Assembly (NCBI GenBank): GCA_014706295.1
Contig: JACSVZ010000002.1
Coordinates: 136,200,682 to 136,264,681 of the forward strand
Direction: 5' to 3'
Source: Lycocorax pyrrhopterus obiensis
Taxonomy: Eukaryota; Chordata; Aves; Passeriformes; Paradisaeidae
DNA: 64,000 bases
Shown: positions 62,886 to 64,000 of the stretch, one piece after another
Layout: each line of letters opens with the position of its first letter
Position numbering within the stretch: the stretch's first letter is position 1
Position numbers and translations under genes: made by a program
Notes under the pieces: model-generated
Databases searched by the model: none
The model's input: the letters and a program-made list of their open reading frames with translations, nothing else
What the model was told of the DNA's origin: nothing

Positions 62886-64000
62886 CTGTAGAATATAGTT
62901 TTAAAAATTCACATTTGTGTTGACTAGAAAAATAATGTCATCTTTGAGAATAAACACATCAACTCTTAGTCTTAAAGAGGAAAAGCAGGAAGAATAGGTA
63001 CCAATTGTCAACATTGTTTGTTTAGAAAGATGCACTCTATTTTGAAATTATTTCAATAATCATAAAATTTCAATAGAAACCATTTTTAGCTTAGCCTGTA
63101 GAGAGGGGAGAAGGGAAGGGAAACCCCATACACACAGCTGTTACTTCAAGCCTTAGGCAGAATAAACATTGACAGCAATCTGATTTGAAATGGAAAATAT
63201 TGTTCTGAATCAGGAAGAGTGTATTTAAACCTCACATCCCTATTTTCAATATACATAATTTCGTCATTACATAGAAAATGTGATAATAGGAAGATCCACA
63301 CACAAATTCTATTCCAAAAGCTGCTCCTAAATTTAAAAAAAAGTTGAATTTGAAAATATTTTTTAAAATTGGATGGGTCTTCAGCAGCTAGTACAGTCAG
63401 TTACAACACAGTTTCTTCCATATGATAGATGGAAGGAAGATGCAACCTTATTTGCTTTGTAGACATAATTAATTGACTCATTATTGTTCCTGCAGAATAA
63501 TTATTTAGAACCCAAATATAATTATTTGTTGATTTGGAAATGAAAATAAAATACCACAATATGTTTAGTGATTTCATCTTCCATGGGCAATGATTCCTAA
63601 TTCATGTTTCTTGTGTACATGCCTAAATTGAAAAAACAAAAGCCTTCTCCACATCAAGGATTGGTGACTGCCCTATAGGAGGTATCATTACATATAAATC
63701 ATCTCTGAGCTAATGAGAAGACTTACTTTCATCTTAATGCTGCCTTGAGCTCAAATGAATGCGCTTTGGCAAGATGGGTTTAATCTATGTGTAATTACAG
63801 CAAGCACAGGTGTCAAAATAAAAAGAAGTATAAAAAGATGCATCAAATGATGGAATGCAAAACAGTAAATGATGCAGGAGGAGGAAACTACTTTTCATTT
63901 GAGAAAACTACAAATTGAGTATAGGTAAATTCAACTTCCTAGCATGTAAATTTTTTGATCCATCCCTACTTCCCTGGCCCTAAGATACCCTTTCAGTATA
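62886..64000 (-). other. CSMD3 intron, continuing beyond the window
   Basis: This is sequence upstream of the 62773-62885 exon in transcript order. It has no exon with a frame ending in phase 1 and a good donor. A donor-like AAAGTAAGT near 63727 on the minus strand is preceded by stops in all three frames. No recognisable repeat. Confidence 0.7.

Larger units (their letters stand above)
54590..64000 (-). other. CSMD3: CSMD3 gene, 3' terminal part (gene-level span)
   Basis: Four minus-strand exons with AG acceptors, GT donors and matching phases form one continuous reading frame ending in a stop. They encode a membrane-proximal extracellular segment, one transmembrane helix and a short cytoplasmic tail. 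From knowledge of the family, CSMD proteins are very large single-pass membrane proteins with many CUB and sushi domains, linked to neuronal dendrite and synapse development and complement control; only the extreme C-terminus is present here. The tail motifs (HENNNGQAAFENPMY, then NTVCTMV at the end) fit CSMD3 best as I recall the paralogues, but I cannot align to CSMD1 and CSMD2. The three introns are about 1.4, 2.5 and 2.0 kb. No further exon was recognised between 62886 and 64000, so the upstream ectodomain exons lie outside the window. The low-coordinate boundary is a proposed polyadenylation site, not observed. Confidence 0.85.

Noticed and set aside
63690..63770. Donor-like AAAGTAAGT on the minus strand, a possible upstream CSMD3 exon
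   Set aside because: All three frames have stops just before the donor, and the phase would not match the phase 1 entry of the 62773-62885 exon.

Overview
This is a vertebrate nuclear genomic window, almost certainly from a bird. It is AT-rich and has no operons or dense ORFs. The interspersed repeats are dominated by CR1 LINEs, about 15 copies in both orientations. Many carry the CR1 3' UTR and a short 3' tail of ATTCTRTG-type repeats. There are also a few fragments resembling avian ERVL-type LTRs. That mix is characteristic of avian chromosomes.

The only confidently supported protein-coding gene lies at the right end on the minus strand. It is the 3' end of a CUB and Sushi multiple domains gene, best matched to CSMD3. 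Four consecutive coding exons with canonical AG/GT boundaries and compatible phases (62885-62773, 60800-60713, 58261-58126, 56731-56572) encode the membrane-proximal extracellular stretch, the single transmembrane helix, and a roughly 56-residue cytoplasmic tail ending in a stop codon. The tail carries an NPMY motif and a class I PDZ-type C-terminus (-CTMV). A 3' UTR of about 2 kb running down to a minus-strand AATAAA near 54615-54610 is proposed. The gene continues beyond 64000, where the large CUB/sushi ectodomain would be encoded.

The remaining 54.5 kb (1 to about 54590) is downstream intergenic DNA, consistent with the large gene desert known to flank CSMD3. From left to right it holds: an LTR fragment with a CTGC-type simple repeat (about 2968-3265); an old CR1 (4054-4540); a CR1 3' end (8875-9599) abutting a perfect hairpin; a repeat-poor 10 kb stretch with a strong 23-bp hairpin (13196-13247); CR1 fragments at 19.6, 22.7, 24.7, 25.1, 26-27.5 and 33.2 kb; a GC-rich LTR-like insert (34.6-34.9 kb); longer CR1s at 35.4-36.7 and 41.9-43.1 kb; and a nested cluster at 49.8-52.5 kb. 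In that cluster an LTR-like insert splits a CR1, and a further CR1 shows a twin-priming-like 5' inversion.

I found no RNA gene, CRISPR array, bacterial-type system or convincing novel coding system. Most open reading frames are short and lie in decayed CR1 or LTR sequence, or are chance ORFs in AT-rich DNA. The items most worth a second look are the CSMD3 terminal exons and their candidate 3' UTR, the nested and inverted retroelement cluster, and several strong inverted repeats not explained by known repeats.
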